From: Endomicrobium sp.
GTDB lineage: Bacteria > Elusimicrobiota > Endomicrobiia > Endomicrobiales > Endomicrobiaceae
Assembly (NCBI GenBank): GCA_031273645.1
Contig: JAISRM010000067.1
Location: 1-5,589, forward strand
Length of the DNA: 5,589 nt
Reading direction: 5' to 3'
The translations under genes were made by a program, and so were the position numbers. The notes under the pieces were generated by a model. It was given only the letters and a program-made list of their open reading frames with translations. It made no database searches and was not told the origin of the DNA. Position 1 is the first letter of the stretch; each line of letters starts with the position of its first letter. Below, piece after piece: positions 1 through 5,210 of the stretch.

Positions 1-319
1 AAAGCCCGCTGCCGTCAAGACTGCCGGGAGGAAGCTGCAAAAAATGGTTCATCTTTGAACCTATAACCGAAACGGCTTTTTCAGATTCTTTCATTCTTTC
101 GGTATTATCGTAAGTGCAAAAAAGCGTTTCAAGGGTTCCGCCGCTTTGAACGTGTTTAATAAGAGTTCCCGCGCATCCCACAGTTTCGTCTATTTGATTT
201 GCGCTTATAAGAAGAACTTTTTTCTCGGGTATATCCGTTTCGGCAGTAAGCGCGTAATTGACAAAGGGGCGCGCGTATTCAAAAATTCTTAAAAAATGCC
301 TATACTTGATATTTTTCAT
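1..319 (-). CDS. PIG-L/LmbE-family deacetylase-like protein, N-terminal part (runs off left edge)
   Basis: Members of the PIG-L/LmbE family (MshB, BshB, GlcNAc-PI de-N-acetylase) are zinc-dependent enzymes that remove acetyl groups from GlcNAc-type substrates. The start is ATG at 319, with GGAG six bases upstream; 106 residues are visible and the rest lies beyond base 1. After about 30 polar residues without a signal peptide comes a Rossmann-like strand, KKVLLISA (33-40), then NQIDETVGCAGTL (41-53). This lines up with the family's hPHPDDExxGCGGTL. The following pattern TLETLFCTYDN, ER...E..KA...IG (62-87) also fits the family. Within HPDDE, the zinc-ligand His is Asn41 and the catalytic Asp is Ile43; only the second Asp (Asp44) and Glu45 remain. 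The protein may therefore be inactive or altered in chemistry. The distal histidine motif is outside the window. Family assignment rests on this one region. The real substrate is unknown, and no promoter is clear. Confidence 0.72.
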   Translation of the reverse strand, partial: MKNIKYRHFLRIFEYARPFVNYALTAETDIPEKKVLLISANQIDETVGCAGTLIKHVQSGGTLETLFCTYDNTERMKESEKAVSVIGSKMNHFLQLPPGSLDGSGL

Positions 320-645
320 TTTTAACTCCGGATATTTAAAATCTTATGAACATCCGCGCAAAAAGCCGCGCGATAAATGACAATTAAGCTGTTGACAAAA
401 CAGACGCTGACGCCGATCCCATAAAACAGACGAAGTTTGACAATTAAGTTATTAACCGCTGCTTGATGCGGGATATATGCCAATAATAAAACTTCATCAA
501 CAGATTCAAACAAGAACACACGAAGTGTGTGCACACAAAGTGTGTAATTTTTTAAACGTGGATTCCCATTTTCATGGGAATGACAAGCTGCGCTTGTTGT
601 GTCATTATAAAAACAGACGAAGTCTGAAACATTTGCGAGACAAAC

Positions 646-731
646 TTTGAGACATTCTGAGACAAGCTGCGCTTGTTTTGTCATCATAAAAACAGATGAA
701 GTCTGGACAAATTTTGAGACATTCTGAGACA
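646..731. repeat. 19-bp direct repeat pair flanking two mini-hairpins
   Basis: The 19-mer TTTGAGACATTCTGAGACA occurs at 646-664 and again at 713-731, 67 bp apart. The interval carries the mini-hairpins at 663-675 and 693-705. This looks like a local tandem duplication that has partly diverged. Confidence 0.8.
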
Positions 732-744
732 TGCTTAAAGGTTT

Positions 745-870
745 GTCATTCCCGAAAGTATTAATGTTCTTTCTTCCTAAGCAGCCTGCGCCCGAATGTT
801 GCTATCGGGTGGGAATCCATTTTTAATATCAATATAGCTTCTAAGATTATTTCTTTTCAGACTGCGTCTG
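745..870 (+). repeat. Composite repeat element, long-hairpin form (copy 1)
   Basis: The element starts with GTCATTCCC and reaches GGGAATCCA about 70 bp later. Inside is a second hairpin, CCCGA/TCGGG, with a 9-nt loop. An AT-rich linker (TTTTTAATAT ... TTATTTCTTTTC) follows, and the element ends in the 13-bp mini-hairpin CAGACTGCGTCTG (858-870). A copy in the opposite orientation at 5459-5584 differs at only 3 of 126 positions by my reading. It has no coding capacity and resembles a miniature, non-autonomous or structure-maintained intergenic repeat. Confidence 0.85.
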
Positions 871-884
871 TTTTGTTTGTGTCT

Positions 885-961
885 GTCATTCCCATGAAAA
901 TGGGAATCCATGTTTAATATTGATATAGTTTCTAACATTATTTCTTTTCAGACTGCGTCTG
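885..961 (+). repeat. Composite repeat element, short-hairpin form
   Basis: It has the same order of modules as the element just upstream, but the first hairpin is the 20-mer ATTCCCATGAAAATGGGAAT (888-907; 8-bp stem, GAAA loop). The AT-rich linker TGTTTAATATTGATATAG... follows, and the element ends in CAGACTGCGTCTG (949-961). It is nearly identical to the element at 1962-2038. Confidence 0.85.
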
Positions 962-1066
962 ACAGAACTTGGATCCCGCTTTAACGGCAATGACAAAACA
1001 GGCGCAGCCTGTCTCATGAAACAGACGAAGTCTGACAATTAATCTTTAACGTTGAAATCCGGCTGC

Positions 1067-1100
1067 AAAAAAAAGCCGCAAAAATTTTATTGCGGTTTTT
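1067..1100. terminator. Bidirectional intrinsic terminator overlapping the end of the flavodoxin gene
   Basis: CCGCAA (1076-1081) pairs with TTGCGG (1090-1095) around an 8-nt AT loop. Read on the minus strand, the hairpin is followed by C and then eight Ts (1074-1067), and so would end the flavodoxin transcript. Read on the plus strand, it is followed by five Ts (1096-1100). The flavodoxin stop codon (1089-1087) lies in the loop. The stem is only 6 bp, so strength is uncertain, but the layout fits a two-way rho-independent terminator. Confidence 0.7.
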
Positions 1101-1722
1101 GAAAATCAAGACGGTTTAAAATGTCGGAAACTTTATTATCGACGGCTTTATCGGATTCTTTCAGCGTTTTAAAAAAAACAAATCCGTCCAAAACATATGC
1201 GTTCTTTGCGTTCTTTTTGAAATCTTTAAAAAAATCTCCGGCATTGCCGCCGTAAGAAGCAAAAGGCACGACTGTTTTTGCTTTAAATTCAGATTCTTTC
1301 AGAAAAGAAATAAGAGGCGGCGCGACGGTATAATTCCACACGGGAGAGCCGGCAAAAATCAAATCGTATTGCTCAAAATCCGGAATTTTTCCTTTAAGCT
1401 TTGGGTATTTTCCTGTTCTGTTTTGGATTATTAAGGACATAATAAATTTCAAGTAATTGGACGAATATTGCGGTTCGGGCTCGATTTCAAAAATATCGGC
1501 GTTTGTTTTTTCTTTTATTTTTTCGGCTAATTTTTTAGTCTTTCCGCTTTTTGAATAATAAACGACTAAAACTCTGCCCAAATCTTTTTCAAAAGAAATA
1601 TCCCCGCTTCTGTATTTTGACATTTCGGAATCGTTTTGCGCTTTCAGTCTTTGCATGTGATAAATTCCGTAACCTGCCGCCAAAACGGCAATTATCAAAA
1701 CCGCCAAAATAATTTTTGACAT
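1087..1722 (-). CDS. Membrane-anchored flavodoxin-family protein
   Basis: A 211-aa FMN-binding electron-carrier or NAD(P)H:quinone-reductase-like protein of the flavodoxin family. The start at 1722 is chosen because GGAGG lies five bases upstream; an in-frame ATG at 1788 would add 22 charged residues before the hydrophobic helix and lacks such a site. Residues 4-21 form one hydrophobic helix without a lipobox Cys, so it is a likely membrane anchor; flanking charges do not settle topology. The flavodoxin fold follows from about 50: VLVVYYSKSGKTKKLAEKI (51-69) holds the phosphate-binding loop SKSGKT (57-62), GSPVWNYTVAPPLISFL (125-141) is the second FMN loop, and FASYGGNAGDFF (154-165) is the third. 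These loops resemble the flavodoxin_4 type seen in many anaerobes. It stands alone between repeat blocks and diverges from the metal operon, so its redox partner is unknown. Confidence 0.82.
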   Translation of the reverse strand: MSKIILAVLIIAVLAAGYGIYHMQRLKAQNDSEMSKYRSGDISFEKDLGRVLVVYYSKSGKTKKLAEKIKEKTNADIFEIEPEPQYSSNYLKFIMSLIIQNRTGKYPKLKGKIPDFEQYDLIFAGSPVWNYTVAPPLISFLKESEFKAKTVVPFASYGGNAGDFFKDFKKNAKNAYVLDGFVFFKTLKESDKAVDNKVSDILNRLDFQKPQ

Positions 1723-1732
1723 CTTTGCCTCC
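1723..1732 (-). promoter_or_regulatory. Ribosome binding site that decides the flavodoxin start
   Basis: On the minus strand GGAGG (1732-1728) is followed by CAAAG and then ATG at 1722. The upstream in-frame ATGs (1788, and two near 1760) have no comparable Shine-Dalgarno sequence, so the shorter protein is preferred. Confidence 0.75.
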
Positions 1733-1759
1733 AATCCGGCTAATTTCCGAATCAACATC

Positions 1760-1788
1760 ATTCTATAAAAATAGCGCGGCAACTGCAA
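1760..1788 (-). promoter_or_regulatory. Possible promoter of the flavodoxin gene
   Basis: On the minus strand, TTGCAG (1788-1783) and TAGAAT (1765-1760) are separated by 17 bp. The -10 matches consensus at five of six bases but the -35 at only three. Transcription would begin near 1753, downstream of the ATG at 1788, which agrees with the shorter reading of the gene. Tentative. Confidence 0.35.
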
Positions 1789-1961
1789 CGCTAAAAACCC
1801 AGACTGTCATTTAAAAATGACGCTGAAAACTAAAAGACAGGCTTCGCCTGTTTTATGAAATACAGACAGTGTCTATTTTGTGTCTGTCATCCCGTGAAGA
1901 CGGGACAGACTTCGTCTGTTTTTTTGTGCCTGTCCCATGAAAATGGAAACCGCCTCTCGCT

Positions 1962-2038
1962 GTCATTCCCATGAAAATGGGAATCCATGTTTAATATTAA
2001 TATAGTCTCTAACATTATTTCTTTTCAGACCGCGTCTG
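1962..2038 (+). repeat. Composite repeat element, short-hairpin form
   Basis: The 20-mer ATTCCCATGAAAATGGGAAT (1965-1984) is followed by the AT-rich linker and the mini-hairpin CAGACCGCGTCTG (2026-2038). It is almost identical to 885-961 apart from the hairpin loop (CGC rather than TGC) and a few linker bases. Confidence 0.85.
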
Positions 2039-2048
2039 TTTTTATAAA

Positions 2049-2106
2049 ACAGCCGAAGGCTGTCTGACAGAATTTTTTAGCAAACGTGGATCCCCGCTTT
2101 CGCGGG
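2049..2106 (-). repeat. Composite repeat element with the second linker type
   Basis: Read left to right: mini-hairpin CAGCCGAAGGCTG (2050-2062), a linker containing GACAGAATTTTTTAGCAAAC, then GTGGATC and the hairpin CCCGC-TTTC-GCGGG (2093-2106). The same modules occur in the opposite orientation at 5011-5074, so two different linkers can join the two hairpin types. Confidence 0.8.
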
Positions 2107-2181
2107 TAGACTTCATCTGTTTTATAAAACACAGACAGTGTCTGTTTTGTCAAATAAAAACTGTTTTTTGTTCCGGTTTAT

Positions 2182-2201
2182 ACTTTCCAAAATTTGAAAG
2201 T
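2182..2201. repeat. Inverted repeat upstream of the metal-operon promoter
   Basis: ACTTTC (2182-2187) and GAAAGT (2196-2201) form an inverted repeat with an 8-bp AT centre, ending 15 bp before the -35 box. It sits between two direct copies of GTTCCGGTT at 2170-2178 and 2210-2218, which are 40 bp apart; the second overlaps the -35 box. It could be a further regulator site, but no factor can be named. Confidence 0.4.
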
Positions 2202-2216
2202 CTTTAATAGTTCCGG

Positions 2217-2245
2217 TTGACAGAAAATTCGTAATCGTATATAAT
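2217..2245 (+). promoter_or_regulatory. Consensus sigma-70-type promoter of the metal-efflux operon
   Basis: TTGACA (2217-2222) and TATAAT (2240-2245) are separated by exactly 17 bp, a full match to the housekeeping consensus. Transcription should start near 2252, inside the operator, leaving a leader of about 60 bases before the sensor gene. A promoter this strong makes sense only if tightly repressed, which fits the overlapping operator. Confidence 0.85.
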
Positions 2246-2271
2246 AACAATTGAATAATCGTTCAACTGTT
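2246..2271. promoter_or_regulatory. 12-2-12 operator for the ArsR/SmtB-family sensor
   Basis: Half-sites AACAATTGAATA (2246-2257) and CGTTCAACTGTT (2260-2271) flank a 2-bp centre. Nine of the outer ten positions pair, including AACA/TGTT and TTGAA/TTCAA. ArsR/SmtB proteins such as SmtB and CadC bind 12-2-12 imperfect palindromes with TGAA-N6-TTCA cores, which is what is seen. It starts right after the -10 box and covers the predicted start site, so a bound dimer would block transcription. Confidence 0.82.
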
Positions 2272-2312
2272 TGTAAAATGTATAAAACAAAAAATAATAC
2301 GGGAGAAAAACA

Positions 2313-2675
2313 ATGTCTGCAGAATACGCGGTTTTTAAATGCGACTGTAACGCTATTAATGAAAAAGCTGTAAAATCAGTGGCGGCAAAAATGCCTCAGG
2401 AAGAAAAACTTTACGATTTGGCCGAATTTTTTAAAGTTTTCGGCGACAGTACGAGAATAAAAATATTGTGGGCTTTAAATGAATCTGAAATGTGCGTGTG
2501 CGATTTGGCGGTCCTTTTAAACATGAGCAAGAGTTCGATTTCTCATCAGCTCAGAATTTTAAAACAAGCAAGACTTGTAAAGTATAAAAAAATAGGGAAA
2601 AACGTTATTTATTCTCCCTGCGATTCGCATATACAATATATATTTGAATGCGGGTTTGATCACATCAACGAGTAA
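2313..2675 (+). CDS. ArsR/SmtB-family metal-sensing repressor (CadC/SmtB-like)
   Basis: A 120-aa winged-helix repressor, the usual size for SmtB and CadC. ATG at 2313 follows GGGAG by seven bases. The dimer core begins at DLAEFFKVFGDSTRIKIL (35-52), the family's hallmark region. CVCDLAVLL (61-69) and SKSSISHQLRILKQ (72-85) form the helix-turn-helix, and LVKYKKIGKNVIYS (88-101) is the wing. Two sets of possible metal ligands are visible: Cys10, Cys12, Cys61 and Cys63 for an alpha3N-type site, and Asp104, His106, His117 and Glu120 for an alpha5-type site. CadC senses Cd/Pb/Zn through the first; SmtB senses Zn through the second. The gene follows its own operator and precedes the ATPase by 14 bp, so it very probably represses itself and the pump until Zn, Cd or Pb rises. 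Which metal is physiological cannot be told from sequence. Confidence 0.92.
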   Translation: MSAEYAVFKCDCNAINEKAVKSVAAKMPQEEKLYDLAEFFKVFGDSTRIKILWALNESEMCVCDLAVLLNMSKSSISHQLRILKQARLVKYKKIGKNVIYSPCDSHIQYIFECGFDHINE

Positions 2676-2689
2676 AAAGGAGATATATT

Positions 2690-4819
2690 ATGTCTGAAAG
2701 AAAAGAGCTGCTTATAGAAGGTCTGTGCTGCGCGTCGTGCGCAGACGAAATAGAAAAAGCCGTCGGAAAAATTGAAGGAATAACTTACTCGAGGCTTGAT
2801 TTCGTATTGAAAAAACTGATTATTGAAACGGAGTCGTATAATAAAGATCTTCTTGAAAAAATTAATAATGCCGCGGGAGAAATAGAATTAGGCGTTTCGG
2901 TGGTTTCTAATGAAGAAGAAAGTAAAAAATGCGGCTGCAAAGATTGCGCAGAAAATGAAAAAAGTTCAAACAGGGCAGTTTTATATGCGGGAGTAACATT
3001 TTTTGCCGCAGCTTTAATATTTGGAAAATTTTTTCCTGAATGGACAAAGATTATTTTGTTTATTTCGGCTTATTTATGCATAGGCTGGGAAGTTCTTCTT
3101 ACTTCGGCAAAAAATTTGCTGAAAGGAAAAATTTTTGACGAAAATTTTCTTATGTCGGCGGCTACTTTGGGAGCGATTGCCATTTCCCAGTATCCTGAGG
3201 CGGCGGCGGTAATGCTTTTTTACAAGATAGGAATGTTTTTTGAAGAAAGAGCCGTTGAAAAATCGAGACGTTCTATTGCGAAACTTATGGATATACGGCC
3301 GGATTATGCGAATTTATACAAGAACGGAGAAATAATAAAAGTTTCTCCGCAAGAAATAAGCTCCGGAGATTTGATAATCGTTAAGCCGGGAGAGAAAATT
3401 CCTCTCGATGGAATAGTAGTTGAAGGAAAATCGTGTATAGACTCGTCTGCTTTGACGGGAGAATCCGTTCCTTACGATGTCGAGAAAGGCAGCGAAGTTT
3501 TGTCGGGGGCGGTCAATCTCAACGCTCTTTTAACTATAAGCGTAAGCAAAAGTTATTCGCAATCGACTGTTTCAAAAATCCTTAATTTAGTTGAAGAAGC
3601 CGGCGCAAGAAAATCAAAAACCGAACAATTTATAACTAAGTTTGCAAGATATTATACTCCTGCCGTCGTTTTTACCGCCGCGGCTCTTGCTTTTATCCCG
3701 CCGTTATTGTTTAAAGACGCTCTTTTGTCCGACTGGGTTTATAGAGCTTTGGTATTTCTTGTGGTTTCATGCCCATGCGCGCTTGTAATTTCTGTGCCTT
3801 TAACTTTTTTTGCCGGCATAGGCGCGGCTTCAAGAAACGGAATACTTGTCAAAGGCGGAAATTACATCGAGGCTCTTGCTCAGTCCGGCGTTTTTGTTTT
3901 TGACAAAACAGGGACACTTACGAAAGGAACGTTTAAAGTTTCTAAACTTTTTCCAAACGGCGCAATAACTGCGGCAGAACTTCTTGAATATGCGGCTTAT
4001 GCCGAAAGTTTTTCAACTCATCCGATAGCCGTTTCAATATTAAAAGCTTATGCAAAGACAGTTGATAAAAGCAAAGTAGAAATATACGAAGAGCATTCCG
4101 GTTACGGAATAAGCGCTGTTGTAAACGGAAAAAAAATACTTGCCGGAAAATACGAACTGCTTAAAAATAACGCCGTTAAAGCCGGCGAGCTTAATTTGGG
4201 AGAAACCGCCGTTTATATTGCCGTCGATGGAGTTTTTGCCGGAGCTATAACCGTTGAAGATGAAATAAAAGAAGATTCAAAGAAAACCGTTGAAAATCTT
4301 AAAAAAGCCGGAATAAAAAACATAATAATGCTTACGGGCGATAAAAACTCGGTCGCTTACGGCGTGGCCGGCAAAATAGGAATAGACGCCGTTTACGGCG
4401 AACTTTTGCCGCACATGAAAACGGAAATGATGGAAAAAATAAAAAAAGAGCATTCTTGCGAAGGCAAAATTGTTTTTGTCGGAGACGGCATTAACGATGC
4501 CCCCGTTCTTGCCTGCGCCGACATAGGTTTTGCTATGGGCGCGACGGGAAGCGATGCCGCAATTGAAGCCGCAGATATAGTTTTAATGACGGATGAACCT
4601 TCAAAAACCGCAGACGCTTTAGCTATAGCTAAGAAAACTAAAATAATAGTATGGCAAAATATTATTTTTGCGCTTGCAGTAAAAGCCGCCGCGCTTATTT
4701 TGGGGGCGGCCGGAATAGCTTCAATGTGGATGGCCGTTTTTGCAGACGTAGGCGTTACTTTTATAGCCGTTATGAATTCTCTCAGGGCTCTAAGAGTCGC
4801 CGGCGCGCGCAAATTATAA
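2690..4819 (+). CDS. cadA: P1B-type heavy-metal (Zn/Cd/Pb) exporting ATPase
   Basis: A 709-aa inner-membrane pump that uses ATP to expel divalent soft metals from the cytoplasm. Start at 2690 with AAGGAG seven bases upstream. An N-terminal HMA metal-binding domain (about 6-72) carries GLCCASC (11-17), followed by a Cys-rich linker C81-x-C83-x2-C86. Two helices (about 96-137) precede the helix pair at 153-182. The actuator motif TGES is at 256-259, the transmembrane metal site CPC at 361-363, the phosphorylated Asp405 in DKTGTLT (405-411), the HP motif at His444-Pro445, TGD at 549-551 and GDGINDAP at 598-605. The last helices carry Lys665 (NIIFALAVK) and Asp686 (FADVG), matching the Lys and Asp that mark the ZntA/CadA (P1B-2) group rather than copper pumps. 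Length is typical and all core motifs are intact. It is cotranscribed with the sensor upstream. The name zntA would serve equally well. No clear terminator follows. Confidence 0.95.
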   Translation: MSERKELLIEGLCCASCADEIEKAVGKIEGITYSRLDFVLKKLIIETESYNKDLLEKINNAAGEIELGVSVVSNEEESKKCGCKDCAENEKSSNRAVLYAGVTFFAAALIFGKFFPEWTKIILFISAYLCIGWEVLLTSAKNLLKGKIFDENFLMSAATLGAIAISQYPEAAAVMLFYKIGMFFEERAVEKSRRSIAKLMDIRPDYANLYKNGEIIKVSPQEISSGDLIIVKPGEKIPLDGIVVEGKSCIDSSALTGESVPYDVEKGSEVLSGAVNLNALLTISVSKSYSQSTVSKILNLVEEAGARKSKTEQFITKFARYYTPAVVFTAAALAFIPPLLFKDALLSDWVYRALVFLVVSCPCALVISVPLTFFAGIGAASRNGILVKGGNYIEALAQSGVFVFDKTGTLTKGTFKVSKLFPNGAITAAELLEYAAYAESFSTHPIAVSILKAYAKTVDKSKVEIYEEHSGYGISAVVNGKKILAGKYELLKNNAVKAGELNLGETAVYIAVDGVFAGAITVEDEIKEDSKKTVENLKKAGIKNIIMLTGDKNSVAYGVAGKIGIDAVYGELLPHMKTEMMEKIKKEHSCEGKIVFVGDGINDAPVLACADIGFAMGATGSDAAIEAADIVLMTDEPSKTADALAIAKKTKIIVWQNIIFALAVKAAALILGAAGIASMWMAVFADVGVTFIAVMNSLRALRVAGARKL

Positions 4820-4844
4820 TATTTAAACAGACGAAGTCCGGTTT

Positions 4845-4964
4845 GTCATTCCCGCGTTTTTAATATTTGTTCTTCCTTAGCAGCCTGCACCCGAGTGTCT
4901 TTATCGGGTGGGAATACAAGTTTGCTAAAAAATTCTGTCAGACTGCGTCTGCAGACGCAGTCTG
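4845..4964 (+). repeat. Composite repeat element, long-hairpin form, ending in a 26-bp palindrome
   Basis: GTCATTCCC (4845-4853) and GGGTGGGAAT (ending 4914) enclose about 60 bp. These include an inner hairpin CACCCGA/TCGGGTG with a 9-nt loop. The second linker type (TTTGCTAAAAAATTCTGTC) follows, then two abutting mini-hairpins at 4939-4964. It starts 26 bp after the ATPase stop and so would be part of the operon's 3' end if transcription reads through. Confidence 0.8.
4939..4964. repeat. Perfect 26-bp palindrome of two abutting mini-hairpins
   Basis: CAGACTGCGTCTG (4939-4951) is followed directly by its reverse complement CAGACGCAGTCTG (4952-4964), giving a perfect palindrome centred on CTGCAG. 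It could form a cruciform or one long RNA hairpin. Confidence 0.9.
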
Positions 4965-5010
4965 TCGTATCAAAATGTCTTTTAGTTTGTCTAAAAACGT
5001 TTTTCAGTTT

Positions 5011-5074
5011 GTCATTCCCATGAAAATGGGAATCCACGTTTACTAAAAAATTCTGTCCGACAGCCTTCGGCTGT
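5011..5074 (+). repeat. Composite repeat element, short hairpin with second linker
   Basis: ATTCCCATGAAAATGGGAAT (5014-5033) is joined by CCACGTTTACTAAAAAATTC and TGTC to the mini-hairpin CAGCCTTCGGCTG (5061-5073). This is the inverted counterpart of 2049-2106, including the rarer CAGCC/GGCTG stem. Confidence 0.82.
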
Positions 5075-5084
5075 TTTATAAAAA

Positions 5085-5210
5085 CAGACGCAGTCTGAAA
5101 AGAAATAATGTTAGAGACTATTATTAATATTAAAAATGGATCCCCACCCGATAAAAACATTCGGGTGCAGGCTGCTAAGGAAGAACAAATATTAAAAACG
5201 CGAGGATGAC
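5085..5210 (-). repeat. Composite repeat element, long-hairpin form (minus orientation)
   Basis: Read on the minus strand: GTCATCCTCGCG..., an inner hairpin CACCCGA/TCGGGTG, GGGGATCCA, the AT-rich linker, and the mini-hairpin at 5085-5097. The long-hairpin core differs from 4845-4914 at only a few bases. The outer arm has changed from ATTCCC/GGGAAT to ATCCTC/GGGGAT, which still pairs with one G-T. Confidence 0.82.

Larger units (their letters stand above)
320..1066. repeat. Intergenic repeat block 1 (mosaic of palindromic modules)
   Basis: I see no credible gene here; the stretch is built of short repeats. Mini-hairpins of the form 5-bp stem, 3-nt loop, 5-bp stem lie at 427-439 (G-T pair), 517-529, 532-544, 584-596, 614-626, 663-675, 693-705 (G-T pair), 858-870, 949-961, 999-1011 and 1022-1034. 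A dRS3-like hairpin ATTCCC-N8-GGGAAT lies at 562-581, and another is inside the element at 885-961. GACAATTAAG occurs at 379-388 and 439-448, and GACAATTAA again near 1033. Long reading frames here have repeat-derived, low-complexity translations. The leader of the LmbE-like gene (about 320-420) also contains a weak GCGC-type hairpin near 358-373 but no convincing promoter. Confidence 0.85.
1789..2216. repeat. Intergenic repeat block 2 (mosaic of palindromic modules)
   Basis: No gene is visible. The block holds a minimal hairpin GTCATT-TAAA-AATGAC (1806-1821), mini-hairpins at 1838-1850, 1863-1875 (end mismatch), 1906-1918, 2026-2038, 2050-2062 and 2132-2144, a CCCGT-GAAG-ACGGG hairpin (1891-1904), and a decayed dRS3-like unit near 1934-1946. 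The mini-hairpin at 1905-1919 runs into seven Ts and could act as a weak plus-strand terminator ahead of the metal operon. The last 70 bases or so (2146-2216) are repeat-poor and lead into the operon promoter. Confidence 0.85.

Noticed and set aside
322..732. 136-residue open frame on the minus strand
   Set aside because: It runs entirely through repeats (mini-hairpins, a dRS3-like unit, the 19-bp direct repeats), has no recognisable domain, and its distal end overlaps the leader of the LmbE-like gene.
1723..1788. Longer N-terminus for the flavodoxin protein (ATG at 1788)
   Set aside because: No Shine-Dalgarno sequence there. A good one exists for ATG 1722, and the extension would put charged residues in front of the membrane helix.
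2278..2373. Small upstream frame starting at ATG 2278 in the sensor leader
   Set aside because: No ribosome binding site, and it overlaps the sensor gene out of frame with an unremarkable translation.
4393..4812. 139-residue open frame on the minus strand opposite the ATPase
   Set aside because: Antisense shadow of the well-supported ATPase C-terminal half; Ala/Ser/Ile-rich composition is typical of such shadows.
4651..4863. 70-residue plus-strand frame overlapping the ATPase end
   Set aside because: Out-of-frame overlap with the ATPase, Arg/Tyr-rich translation, no ribosome binding site, and it runs into repeats.
4820..4964. Canonical terminator after the ATPase
   Set aside because: Hairpins are present (4828-4840 and 4845-4914), but neither is followed by a clear T-tract; termination here is possible but not supported by sequence.
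4846..5160. 104-residue open frame on the minus strand
   Set aside because: It is composed of repeat elements in block 3. The translation contains the repeat-derived SHFHGND-type string and no domain; no ribosome binding site.
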